Shown piece by piece: positions 48,488 through 55,485 of a stretch of DNA of 64,000 bases. The notes below the pieces were generated by a model. It did not search any database, was not told the origin of the DNA, and saw only the letters and a program-made list of their open reading frames with translations. Source of the DNA: Rhodococcus sp. 1168. GTDB taxonomy: Bacteria; Actinomycetota; Actinomycetes; Mycobacteriales; Mycobacteriaceae. Made by a program: the position numbers and the translations under genes. The DNA lies in the NCBI RefSeq assembly GCF_002091955.1, contig NZ_MKKY01000020.1, positions 51,590-115,589 of the forward strand, read 5' to 3'. Within the stretch, counting starts at the first letter, position 1; every line of letters begins with the position of its first letter.

Positions 48488-48829
48488 ATGCCCACCTATT
48501 CATACGCCTGCACCGAGTGCGAGAACCGGTTCGACATTGTGCAGTCGTTCAGCGAGGACTCGCTGACCGTGTGCCCGCAGTGCAGCGGCAAGTTGCGGAA
48601 GCTGTTCAATTCGGTCGGAATCGTTTTCAAGGGAACCGGGTTCTACCGGACCGACAGTCGTAGCGGAGCGAGCTCAGCCAGCGAAAGCGCGGGCGAATCG
48701 AAGAGCGACAAGAGCGATTCCGCACCGGTGAAGACGGATACGAAGGCCAAGGAATCCAGCTCGACCAGCGCGTCTTCGACGCCGAGCACCTCCTCGTCCA
48801 CTCCGTCGAAGGCAGCAGCAACCTCGTAG
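48488..48829 (+). CDS. ruc: FmdB-type zinc protein, likely Ruc redox-regulated chaperone (Rv0991c counterpart)
   Basis: Product of 113 residues starting MPTYSYACTECENRFDIVQS. Two CxxC pairs (CTEC, CPQC) within the first 35 residues form the FmdB zinc ribbon. GIVFKGTGFYRTDSR ends the folded part. The last 55 residues are a disordered Ser/Thr/Lys tail. In M. tuberculosis the same gene after the cyclo-ligase, Rv0991c, encodes Ruc, a chaperone switched on by oxidation of these cysteines and controlled by HrcA. The CIRCE-like site upstream agrees. ATG 48488 has a GGAGG just upstream. Confidence 0.9.
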   Translation: MPTYSYACTECENRFDIVQSFSEDSLTVCPQCSGKLRKLFNSVGIVFKGTGFYRTDSRSGASSASESAGESKSDKSDSAPVKTDTKAKESSSTSASSTPSTSSSTPSKAAATS

Positions 48830-48844
48830 TTTCTCGATTGTCCA

Positions 48845-48880
48845 CAGGCCTCGGCGTTATCCACAGCCGAGGCCTGTTTC
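48845..48880 (+). terminator. Hairpin terminator after the Ruc gene
   Basis: A perfect 11-bp stem, CAGGCCTCGGC (48845-48855) with GCCGAGGCCTG (48866-48876), has a 10-nt loop and is followed by TTTC. The T-tract is short, so efficiency is uncertain. Confidence 0.65.
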
Positions 48881-48919
48881 GGCTGCTGGTGCGGACTGTC
48901 CGCCGTTACCGTCACTTTC

Positions 48920-49582
48920 ATGCCACAGCGATATGCCCGACTCGATTCCACAATGCTGGATCGACTCCTTGTTCGGCCGGGATGGACTCGTACGATCCTC
49001 GTCCGGCGCGTGGCCGCCGGGGCCCTTGCCTTTCTGGCGGCTGTGCTCTTCGTCAGGGATGCTGCAGCTACAGATCGCGTACCGATTGTCGTTGCGGCCC
49101 GCGATCTGGCTCCGGGTAGGCCAATCCAGCTCGAGGACGTTCGAATCACCGGTTACGAGCCGGGGGCTGTCCCGGAGGGCGCGATCACGGATGTCGATGA
49201 CGCGACGGCCCATACAGTGGCGGGTCCCATCCGTGCCGGTGAGCCCCTCACCGATGTACGACTACTCACTCCGCGGTTGGCCGGGGCAGCTCTCGGTTCC
49301 GCCGACGCCCGAATCGTGCCCGTCCGGCTGACCGACGCCGCGGTCACAGATCTCCTACGCGAGGGCGACATCGTCGACGTGCTCACTGTCCAGCCCGACG
49401 GGGACGGCGGTGAACAGAATGCGCGGATACTGACGACCGATTCCGTCGTCGTACTGATTTCGGACAAGGACGCGCGTCAACGCAGCAGCGACCGAGTGGT
49501 GCTGGTGGCGATGTCACCGGAGGATGCGACGGATGTTGCCGCCGCTTCCCTGGTCAGCTCACTGACCGTGACTTTTCACTGA
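48920..49582 (+). CDS. SAF-domain membrane-anchored protein (RcpC/CpaB-like)
   Basis: Product of 220 residues with one N-terminal transmembrane helix (about residues 31-46, VAAGALAFLAAVLFV). A SAF domain follows (VPIVVAARDLAPGRPIQLEDVRI), then a beta-rich region (VPVRLTDAAVTDLLREGDIVDVL) as in pilus-assembly CpaB. No other pilus genes are near. It occupies the position of Rv0990c after the Ruc gene; that it is the same family is a guess from position and length. Start ATG 48920; ATG 48953 is possible. Confidence 0.8.
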   Translation: MPQRYARLDSTMLDRLLVRPGWTRTILVRRVAAGALAFLAAVLFVRDAAATDRVPIVVAARDLAPGRPIQLEDVRITGYEPGAVPEGAITDVDDATAHTVAGPIRAGEPLTDVRLLTPRLAGAALGSADARIVPVRLTDAAVTDLLREGDIVDVLTVQPDGDGGEQNARILTTDSVVVLISDKDARQRSSDRVVLVAMSPEDATDVAAASLVSSLTVTFH

Positions 49583-50108
49583 CGGTGAGCCCGTGCATGC
49601 CTTCCGACGGCGGATCCTTCATATCCGACGCCGCTGTGTTGTCGACGTCTGCCGAGCTGGCATCGAGGTGACCGGCGTAGGTCGCGAAAGTGGTAAATAC
49701 CAGTGCGCCGATCCGATCGGTGAAGACGATTTTGACGCCGAAGGTGTCCGCGTTGTTCTCACGGCCGTGGCTCTCGAGGAAGACATCGCTGTGCAGACTG
49801 TCCTCCGAGCGCAGAGGTCGATGCTCGATGGTGCGCTGCTCGGTCAGGCTCAGGACATAGGAGTCGAATTCCGCGAAGACTTCCCCGAGCACACATGAAG
49901 CCGCAGACGTCGACAGGTTTCGTTGCGCGTCTGCCCTGTGCGCAGTGTCCTCGACGTCACCGGCTTTGGAAAACATCCACAACAGGTCCGATTGGTCTGC
50001 GCCCGTGGCGGCCGGATCGTAGAACTCCGACAACCTGTACCGCTTGCTCAGTACGCCTTCGATCCAGTCGCTCGAAGGCGCACAAGCAGCGGCTCTGTGA
50101 CGACTCAT
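49554..50108 (-). CDS. Hypothetical protein, 184 aa
   Basis: Unrecognised. Codon third positions are GC-rich and the reading spans the gap between the SAF gene and the MspA genes, so it is probably coding. No signal peptide, membrane helix or known motif is seen. There is an aromatic/acidic N-terminal half and a predicted strand pair VKIVFTDRIGALVFTTFATY. GGATAGGAT lies about 10 nt before ATG 50108. The 3' end overlaps the convergent SAF gene by 29 nt. Confidence 0.5.
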   Translation of the reverse strand: MSRHRAAACAPSSDWIEGVLSKRYRLSEFYDPAATGADQSDLLWMFSKAGDVEDTAHRADAQRNLSTSAASCVLGEVFAEFDSYVLSLTEQRTIEHRPLRSEDSLHSDVFLESHGRENNADTFGVKIVFTDRIGALVFTTFATYAGHLDASSADVDNTAASDMKDPPSEGMHGLTVSEKSRSVS

Positions 50109-50190
50109 AGCGGCATCCTATCCCGCCGCTGGTTTGAGCATCGGATCCTGAGATAGATCATAGAGACTCGTGAGATCTTGATCCCCCGCA

Positions 50191-50916
50191 TCAACCGATG
50201 CTGAAAGGCTGTCCCCAGAGAGTGACGGTCGAGGTCACTGCATCGTTCTCGATGGTGACATCTACGTACGAACGGGCCTCCGCGAAGCCTGCGCAGCCGG
50301 ACACGCTCAAGGTTTCATCGGCGAAGGTGAACCCGCCGCCATTGCCTTCGAACGGGAAGTCGTTGTCCGTTTCGGTCGCAACGGTGATGCCATCGATCTT
50401 CGCATCTGTCTCGTCGGCGATCAGCTTGACGTCGTTGAGCTGTCCCGGCGCGAGCTCCAGGTTGAGGCCTGCGCCGATCTCGTAGGTGTTGGGCTGCGTA
50501 CGGTCGATTTTCAGTGAACTCAAGTCACCCGGTTCGAGCGAAATCGTATTTCCTTGACCGAAGGTGGCACCGACTCCGCCGCCGATCCCGGCTGCGAAAT
50601 CCACCTGGCACCCGACGAGGAAGCCTGGTTCGATCTTTCCGCCACCGGGATTGGAGGTTTCTACGGTGTAGTTGCCCGTCACCCATACATTGCGCTGTGT
50701 CGGGGTGGCGCCCATGGACGGAGAGATGAGCCCGCTCTGACCGAAGCCTTTGACGGTCACCACTGTTCCATCGATCAGGGTCTTGCTGATCTCGTTGTCC
50801 GGCAACGGTACGAAGGTATCTGCGCTCGCTGCACCTGCCGACCAGAATCCGATTGCGATGGCACCGACGGCCCCGAGTGCTGCGATGCGCGCAGCAACAG
50901 TTCTGTTGTTCTTCAC
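50191..50916 (-). CDS. MspA family outer-membrane porin
   Basis: Secreted mycomembrane porin of 241 residues. The signal peptide covers about residues 1-32 (VAARIAALGAVGAIAIGFWS then AGAASA). The mature part begins DTFVPLPDNEISKTLIDG and has the beta-barrel pattern with GFLVGCQVDFAAGIGGGVGA and the terminal YVDVTIENDAVTSTVTLWG ending FSIG. Octamers form hydrophilic channels for small solutes. It follows a second MspA gene by 41 bp, so the two are in tandem and probably co-transcribed. Acidic residues in the middle fit the negatively charged constriction of MspA. Confidence 0.93.
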   Translation of the reverse strand: MKNNRTVAARIAALGAVGAIAIGFWSAGAASADTFVPLPDNEISKTLIDGTVVTVKGFGQSGLISPSMGATPTQRNVWVTGNYTVETSNPGGGKIEPGFLVGCQVDFAAGIGGGVGATFGQGNTISLEPGDLSSLKIDRTQPNTYEIGAGLNLELAPGQLNDVKLIADETDAKIDGITVATETDNDFPFEGNGGGFTFADETLSVSGCAGFAEARSYVDVTIENDAVTSTVTLWGQPFSIG

Positions 50917-50957
50917 TGTGTCTGTTCCCCTCTAGGTCCTACGAAGTTTCGAAAGTC

Positions 50958-51626
50958 TCAGCCGAGGCTGAACGGCTGGCCGTACAGAGTTCCCTTGTAT
51001 CGGTAGTTTCCGGTGAGCTCGAGTGTGGTGTAGGACCGCGCCTGCGCAAATCCTCCGCAGTTCTGGACCGAGATCGCGACGTCCTGATACTGGATGGCCG
51101 TAGTCGGTCCCGACACATCCTTGGATGCTATTTCGACAGCGGCGACCTCGCGGTCCTGCAGCGGAATGTCGAAGTCGACGCCGCCACCGATCTTGTTCTC
51201 GGTCTTACCTTCTCCGCCGATCAAGAACGGGATGGGAAACAGAGTGATGATGTTGGTGTTGCCACCTTCGATACCGGCATCGAAATTCAACCCGAATTCG
51301 AGATCGGTCATATCGAGTTGGCAGCCGACCAAGTAGCCGGTCTTCAGTGTTCCGGTCGAGCCTTCGGGGACCTCCGACAGTGCGGTGCCGGTGGCCCACG
51401 CGTTTCGGTTCAGTCCGTTGAAGGCAATTTGAGGCGCAACCTTGGCAGACTCGTCGAAGTGCGCAATCTTGTAGGGGCCGGCCACCTTCTCACCGTTGGC
51501 CAATGGGACGAAGGTTTCTGCGTTGGCCGCACCGGTGGACAGCATCCCGATACCGACGGACGCCACAGCCCCGAGTGCGACCAGCCGGCCGAACCTGCGC
51601 AGCGCGGAAAAGCGAGACTCGTTCAT
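50958..51626 (-). CDS. MspA family outer-membrane porin (tandem paralogue)
   Basis: Product of 222 residues. The signal peptide has LVALGAVASVGIGMLSTGAANA ending near residue 33, then ETFVPLANGEKVAGPYKI. YLVGCQLDMTDLEFGLNFDAG and the ending YRYKGTLYGQPFSLG parallel the downstream paralogue, including the paired cysteines in VGCQ and NCGGFAQARSY. ATG 51626 is preceded by GAGGGG; an in-frame ATG four codons upstream contains that site and is rejected. Divergent from mscL. Confidence 0.93.
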   Translation of the reverse strand: MNESRFSALRRFGRLVALGAVASVGIGMLSTGAANAETFVPLANGEKVAGPYKIAHFDESAKVAPQIAFNGLNRNAWATGTALSEVPEGSTGTLKTGYLVGCQLDMTDLEFGLNFDAGIEGGNTNIITLFPIPFLIGGEGKTENKIGGGVDFDIPLQDREVAAVEIASKDVSGPTTAIQYQDVAISVQNCGGFAQARSYTTLELTGNYRYKGTLYGQPFSLG

Positions 51627-51875
51627 GGTTCCCCTCATACAACGTCAACTGAAAGACTTCGAATCCGACGGCCCACATGAAGCGAAACGTTTCCTGGCGA
51701 AGGGTACTGGACGTTCTGCCCGCCGACACGAACAAATGGAATGAAATTTTACGAGACCGTTATAGAGAACAGAATCGACAGACCAGCCAAGTTCCGCCCC
51801 GAGAGCCGTTCATTCCGTTACCCTTTTCCAACAATGCTTTGTCGTCCATCCGCTCGACTGGACTCGAGGAGAATC

Positions 51876-52352
51876 ATGCTCAAAGGATTCAAGGACTTCT
51901 TGCTCCGCGGAAATGTCGTCGATCTGGCCGTCGCGGTGGTCGTCGGAGCTGCGTTCACTGCCATCGTCACCGCATTCACGACCAATATCGTCAACCCGAT
52001 CATCGCGGCCCTCGGCGGTTCCAACGAATACGGTTGGGGATTCAAAATCACCTCCAGCCCTGAGACATTCGTCAATATCGGCGCGGTGATTACGGCAATC
52101 ATCAACTTCATCATCCTCGCCGCGGTGGTGTATTTCGTACTCATCCTGCCGGTGACCACCGCCAAGAAGCGGTTCGTCAGCAAGCCCGACAAGGAACTCA
52201 GCGACGTCGATGTCCTCGTTCAGATCCGAGACATGCTGGCCGGTGGAACCGACGTCGGCCGCAGGCTCTCGACACCCGCGGATGATACCGGCGGCAGCGG
52301 CGAGGCGATAGGCGATTCCGACGATTCGGGCGGCGGGTTGCACAGCAAGTAA
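51876..52352 (+). CDS. mscL: Large-conductance mechanosensitive channel
   Basis: Safety-valve channel opened by membrane tension. The 158 residues begin MLKGFKDFLLRGNVVDLAVAVVVGAAFTAI (first pore helix). The second helix is AVITAIINFIILAAVVYFVLILP near residues 70-92. A charged cytoplasmic helix and a Gly/Asp/Ser-rich tail longer than in E. coli follow. CGAGGAG lies 5 nt before ATG 51876; longer in-frame readings are not supported. In mycobacteria mscL is beside moaB and pepD; here porin and small secreted-protein genes intervene. Confidence 0.96.
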   Translation: MLKGFKDFLLRGNVVDLAVAVVVGAAFTAIVTAFTTNIVNPIIAALGGSNEYGWGFKITSSPETFVNIGAVITAIINFIILAAVVYFVLILPVTTAKKRFVSKPDKELSDVDVLVQIRDMLAGGTDVGRRLSTPADDTGGSGEAIGDSDDSGGGLHSK

Positions 52353-52368
52353 GACACAGCCTCCAGGC

Positions 52369-52421
52369 GAAAGGCCCGTTTCTGCTGATCCCCTCAGCAG
52401 AAACGGGCCTTTCGGCTTTTT
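52369..52421 (+). terminator. Strong intrinsic terminator after mscL
   Basis: A perfect 20-bp stem at 52369-52388 and 52394-52413 with loop TCCCC, followed by GGCTTTTT. It lies 16 bp after the mscL stop and may act in both directions for the convergent PASTA gene. Confidence 0.92.
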
Positions 52422-52475
52422 GAACTATCCAGGGCTGTACCGCTTACACCCCCCGGATAGTGAGATTCAAACTTC

Positions 52476-52769
52476 TTACGCCAAGCAGTTCACAGCCAGA
52501 TAAACGCGATACACGTCTTCGTCATCATTTTGGCGATACGCGAAATCCGTAACCGAACTCTGATGGAAGACCACACAGTTCGGGCCACCGCCATTCCTCG
52601 ATATCACCTTTGGCTTGTAGCCGTCGTCTGCCAGCACGCCCCTGGCTTCCGACTCGCTCATCCCCACCACGTTGGGCGGCGGAACCAGCGGCCCTGCATG
52701 AGCCACCGCCGCGAATCCCAACAAACCACACCCCGCGAAGCCGACTGCACACATGGTCTTCTTGAACAT
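52476..52769 (-). CDS. Secreted single-PASTA-like small protein
   Basis: Product of 97 residues. The signal peptide covers about residues 1-26 (KKTMCAVGFAGCGLLGFAAV then AHA). The mature part resembles one PASTA unit: VPPPNVVGMSESEARGVLADDGYKPKVI. A Cys pair (GGGPNCVVFHQ and AVNCLA) may form a disulfide. PASTA domains usually bind muropeptides, but a lone unit has unknown function. AGGAG lies 5 nt before ATG 52769. Confidence 0.8.
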   Translation of the reverse strand: MFKKTMCAVGFAGCGLLGFAAVAHAGPLVPPPNVVGMSESEARGVLADDGYKPKVISRNGGGPNCVVFHQSSVTDFAYRQNDDEDVYRVYLAVNCLA

Positions 52770-52866
52770 CTGCACTCCTAGACCCGACCATGATGAACGG
52801 GAAACTAAACGGAGCAAGTGTAATTCAAATCACATGAAACCGGGGGCTTCCCGATTTTTGCCGAGA

Positions 52867-53301
52867 TCAGAACTTTTGCAGAGGGAACTCAGCCAACTCG
52901 ACAGTCGTACCGCTACTGTCGCACGAGGTTGCCACTGCCTCCGAATTGTCGACGAACGCCTGACCCGAGACGCTGTCCGCCTCTGTGAGTTCGAGCGAAT
53001 CCTTCGGAAGTGCGGAGACGAGCTTCTGAATGTTCGCCTTCACCTGCCCCTCTGCTTGGTCAGCGAGGGGGGAGATCTTTGCGAGCGCAGCGTCCTTGTC
53101 CGCAGTCCACCGGACAGTGTCCCCGCCGACGCCGGGGCCGGTTGTGGCGAGTGCCGCCAGCTCGTCGTGCGCAGCACTGAACTTCGTGCAGACATCAGCG
53201 TTCGCGCCCAATACCGAGCCGTCCGCCGAATCGCTACTGCTGCAACCGACTAGAGCAACCAAAGCAGCAAAAGCGACTACGGGAATTAGAGTGAAGCGCA
53301 T
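52867..53301 (-). CDS. Putative lipoprotein
   Basis: Product of 144 residues with an N-terminal lipoprotein signal: hydrophobic residues 4-18, then lipobox LVGC with Cys20, and a Ser/Asp-rich spacer. The mature domain is helical (ADVCTKFSAAHDELAALATT, KDAALAKISPLADQAEGQVK) with a second Cys pair partner in ATSCDSSG. I do not recognise the family. It is 100 bp downstream of the PASTA gene's opposite side and in the same strand group as the porins. Confidence 0.8.
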   Translation of the reverse strand: MRFTLIPVVAFAALVALVGCSSSDSADGSVLGANADVCTKFSAAHDELAALATTGPGVGGDTVRWTADKDAALAKISPLADQAEGQVKANIQKLVSALPKDSLELTEADSVSGQAFVDNSEAVATSCDSSGTTVELAEFPLQKF

Positions 53302-53381
53302 CGATTATCAGCCGTTTCTCGTACACCCAGAGCCTGCCGGGTCCGGTGCACGCATCCAGAGGAAAGTTGGGGACGAACAAA

Positions 53382-53416
53382 TCGGGCCCGTCCGGAATAA
53401 TTCCGGACGGGCCCGA
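53382..53416 (-). terminator. Intrinsic terminator after the third MspA gene
   Basis: Inverted repeat TCGGGCCCGTCCGGAA (53382-53397) with its exact complement 53401-53416, a 16-bp stem with a 3-nt loop. Read on the minus strand it is followed by TTTGTT. It lies 54 bp after the porin stop codon. Confidence 0.85.
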
Positions 53417-53470
53417 TCAGGTTCAGCGCGTCAGCGCTGGGGTGTGAAGCTTTCGATCAACCGATCTAGA

Positions 53471-54148
53471 TCAGTTGAAGGTCCACGGGTCACCGTAGGT
53501 GACAGCAACGTCACCGGTGGAGCTGGTGACCGAGACGTACGGGCGAACGCGAACGTTACCGAGGATGCCGGTCGCGGTGCCGTGAGCGTTGGCGATCTGG
53601 ATGGTTCCCGAAGCGCCTTCGGCGTCACCCTCGGTGCCCTGGACGTTGCCCGAGGCAGCGGTGGCGTCGACGATGCCGGGTCCGGGAGCGATATCGGCGG
53701 AGAAACCGGCCTGCGGAAGAATGTCACTGATACCGAACTTGATTGCGTCCGAGCCCAGGGTTATGTCCGCGCCGACCTTCGGGGTCTTGTAATCGAACGT
53801 CACCTTGCCACCGATGCTGGCCGGGTAGCCGACCTGGTAGCCCATGGCCACAGTGCCTTCGAAGTCTTCGGCGTCAGGTCCGGTCACGGTCCAGCCTGCA
53901 ACACCGTTGGCGAACCACTCACGGGTGAGCGGGTTGCCGTCGAGCGGCGAAACGCTGTTGATGAAGGTGTCGGACAGCGACACGGTGATGGTGTTTCCGT
54001 TGGCGTCGACGACCGTGTTGGTGCTGTCGACAGCGGCGGATGCGGTACCGGTACCGAGCACCAGGCCGATAACCGAAGCGCCTGCTGCAACCGCAACACT
54101 CATGGACTTGAACCCACGGCTACGCCGCGACTTCTGGATCTCCGTCAT
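53471..54148 (-). CDS. MspA family porin (NfpA/B-like branch)
   Basis: Product of 225 residues. The signal peptide reads SVAVAAGASVIGLVLGTG then TASA near residue 38. The mature part has strand-rich repeats: REWFANGVAGWTVTGPDAEDF, GTVAMGYQVGYPASIGGKV, and the last strands VRPYVSVTSSTGDVAVTYGD ending WTFN. It is more distant from the tandem pair and lacks their VGCQ cysteine. It is preceded by a long gene-free leader (54149-54702) and followed by a strong terminator, so it is probably monocistronic. Confidence 0.9.
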   Translation of the reverse strand: MTEIQKSRRSRGFKSMSVAVAAGASVIGLVLGTGTASAAVDSTNTVVDANGNTITVSLSDTFINSVSPLDGNPLTREWFANGVAGWTVTGPDAEDFEGTVAMGYQVGYPASIGGKVTFDYKTPKVGADITLGSDAIKFGISDILPQAGFSADIAPGPGIVDATAASGNVQGTEGDAEGASGTIQIANAHGTATGILGNVRVRPYVSVTSSTGDVAVTYGDPWTFN

Positions 54149-54702
54149 TTACTTCCTCATCATGTTCAGTCCCAGCACAGTCGCACGGGAAGCTTGTGGC
54201 TTTCACCCTCGGTTCACGACGGCAGCATTGCCGAGAATCCCCGAGCAGAACTTCGATCCTTGGATCGGGTTCATTGTCAGTTCCGGCCCAAGAGCGTCGA
54301 ACGTGTGATTCCACGTCCTCGATGCCGGAAGCTGAGGGGAACATTAGAGGAGTTGCCGGATCGTGACAATCCCTAGGATTGGCCGTCGAAGGTGTCCCGT
54401 TCGTTACGTGTTTGGAGCGGGTGAAGGACGTTGACAACATACTGACGGGTAGTGCAGAACACATTTTTTGACGTCCGTGGCCGATCCGTTATAGACCTCA
54501 CCGAAGACCAAACAGGGCCTGAAGTGGGCAGACACTCAAGTAACACCACTCACACCGCCGCCGAAGGACCCGAAAGTGGAGATTGGAATCATCGTGATCG
54601 GAAGCGGGACACCCATTTCGGGCTGACGTACTGTGCTAATAACACGTAAACAAACGGTGAACGCACGTTCGATTCAACCTGCAAAACGTGTCTCAGATCA
54701 CA
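54149..54702 (-). other. 554-bp gene-free region upstream of the third MspA gene
   Basis: No convincing gene is found on either strand. A 114-codon minus-strand frame at 54120-54464 has poor codon use and no ribosome-binding site. The region is AT-richer towards 54610-54720 (for example GTGCTAATAACACGTAAAC). It must hold the porin promoter, possibly with a long leader as reported for mspA of M. smegmatis. Confidence 0.55.
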
Positions 54703-54882
54703 CTAATAATGGTGTGGCGGTCGCTCCCGGTCGAACCAGTCGTCCGATCTCGTGTCCTCTGCGCCCGCCCGATCGTCGCCAGTCGTTTCCGGCAGAACGT
54801 CCCCGAAGATACGAGTGAGCCGAGCCCGTTCGATTCGGGCCCGGCTCTCCTCGTCATGCTTGTCGCTGTGCTGCTCGGCCAT
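54703..54882 (-). CDS. Small conserved actinobacterial protein, 59 aa
   Basis: Short gene: MAEQHSDKHDEESRARIERA at the start, RLTRIFGDVLPETTGDDRAG in the middle, and the ending DDWFDRERPPHHY. GGAGG lies 7 nt before ATG 54882. It begins 15 nt after the moaB stop and closes the pepD-moaB run. The core ERARLTRIFGDVLPETTxD and the RPPHH end look like a family that I recall as common in mycolic-acid actinobacteria, without known function. The Glu/Arg-rich helix suggests a soluble partner protein. Confidence 0.85.
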   Translation of the reverse strand: MAEQHSDKHDEESRARIERARLTRIFGDVLPETTGDDRAGAEDTRSDDWFDRERPPHHY

Positions 54883-54897
54883 GAAAAGGCCTCCTAC

Positions 54898-55485
54898 TCA
54901 GGCGTCCAGGCCAGAGAGGTCAGTGATGACCTGCTTGGCCAACGGGGTCAACGTCGCCATGCCATCGCGGATCGCAGCCCTCGAGGACGCGAGATTCACC
55001 ACCAATGTGCTACCGGAAACTCCGACGAGCCCACGGGACAGGCCCGCGTCGAGAGTGCCGGCCGCAATCCCGGACGACCGAAGAGCCTCACTGATGCCCG
55101 GAATCTCTCGATCCAAAACCTCGGCAGTGACATCCGGCGTTACATCTCGCGGCGAGACGCCGGTCCCGCCGATCGACACGACGAGATCGACGCCACCGAT
55201 GACAGCGGTATTGAGTGCATTGCGCACATCGACCTCATCCGACGTCACAGCAACCACGCCGTCGACCAAGAATCCTGCTTCGGTGAGCAACTCTGTGACC
55301 AATGGGCCGGTCGAGTCCTGTTCGCTGCTGTTTGCGGTCCGATCGTCCACGATCACGACCAACGCCCGTCCAGCCAGAGGTGCCTCTATTTCCATAGTGC
55401 TTACCGTAGTAGTAGCGCGCTGCTCGGTCTCACGCTGTGCGTAAATCGTTGCAACTGTCGCCAAGAGATCGGTATCGGACAACAT
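54898..55485 (-). CDS. moaB: MoaB/Mog family molybdopterin-binding protein (MoaB2 type)
   Basis: Molybdopterin adenylyltransferase fold. The 195 residues contain ALVVIVDDRTANSSEQDSTGPLV near residues 40-62, VVSIGGTGVSPRDVTPDVTAEVLDREIPGISEALR (the MPT-binding GGTG motif), and STLVVNLASSRAAIRDGM. ATG 55485 overlaps the pepD stop (ATGA). ATG 55395 would remove a 30-residue non-family extension and is the alternative. The position after pepD matches Rv0984 (moaB2). Adenylating function is inferred from the family. Confidence 0.92.
   Translation of the reverse strand: MLSDTDLLATVATIYAQRETEQRATTTVSTMEIEAPLAGRALVVIVDDRTANSSEQDSTGPLVTELLTEAGFLVDGVVAVTSDEVDVRNALNTAVIGGVDLVVSIGGTGVSPRDVTPDVTAEVLDREIPGISEALRSSGIAAGTLDAGLSRGLVGVSGSTLVVNLASSRAAIRDGMATLTPLAKQVITDLSGLDA

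Noticed and set aside
53030..54376. Long plus-strand open frame opposite the lipoprotein and MspA genes
   Set aside because: It is the mirror of GC-rich porin and lipoprotein genes; it has no ribosome-binding site and its composition (Arg/Gly/Asp-rich) is that of an antisense frame.
54120..54464. Possible 114-aa minus-strand gene upstream of the third MspA
   Set aside because: It overlaps the porin start, has no ribosome-binding site, and its translation is rich in Ser, Thr, Cys and Pro without order.
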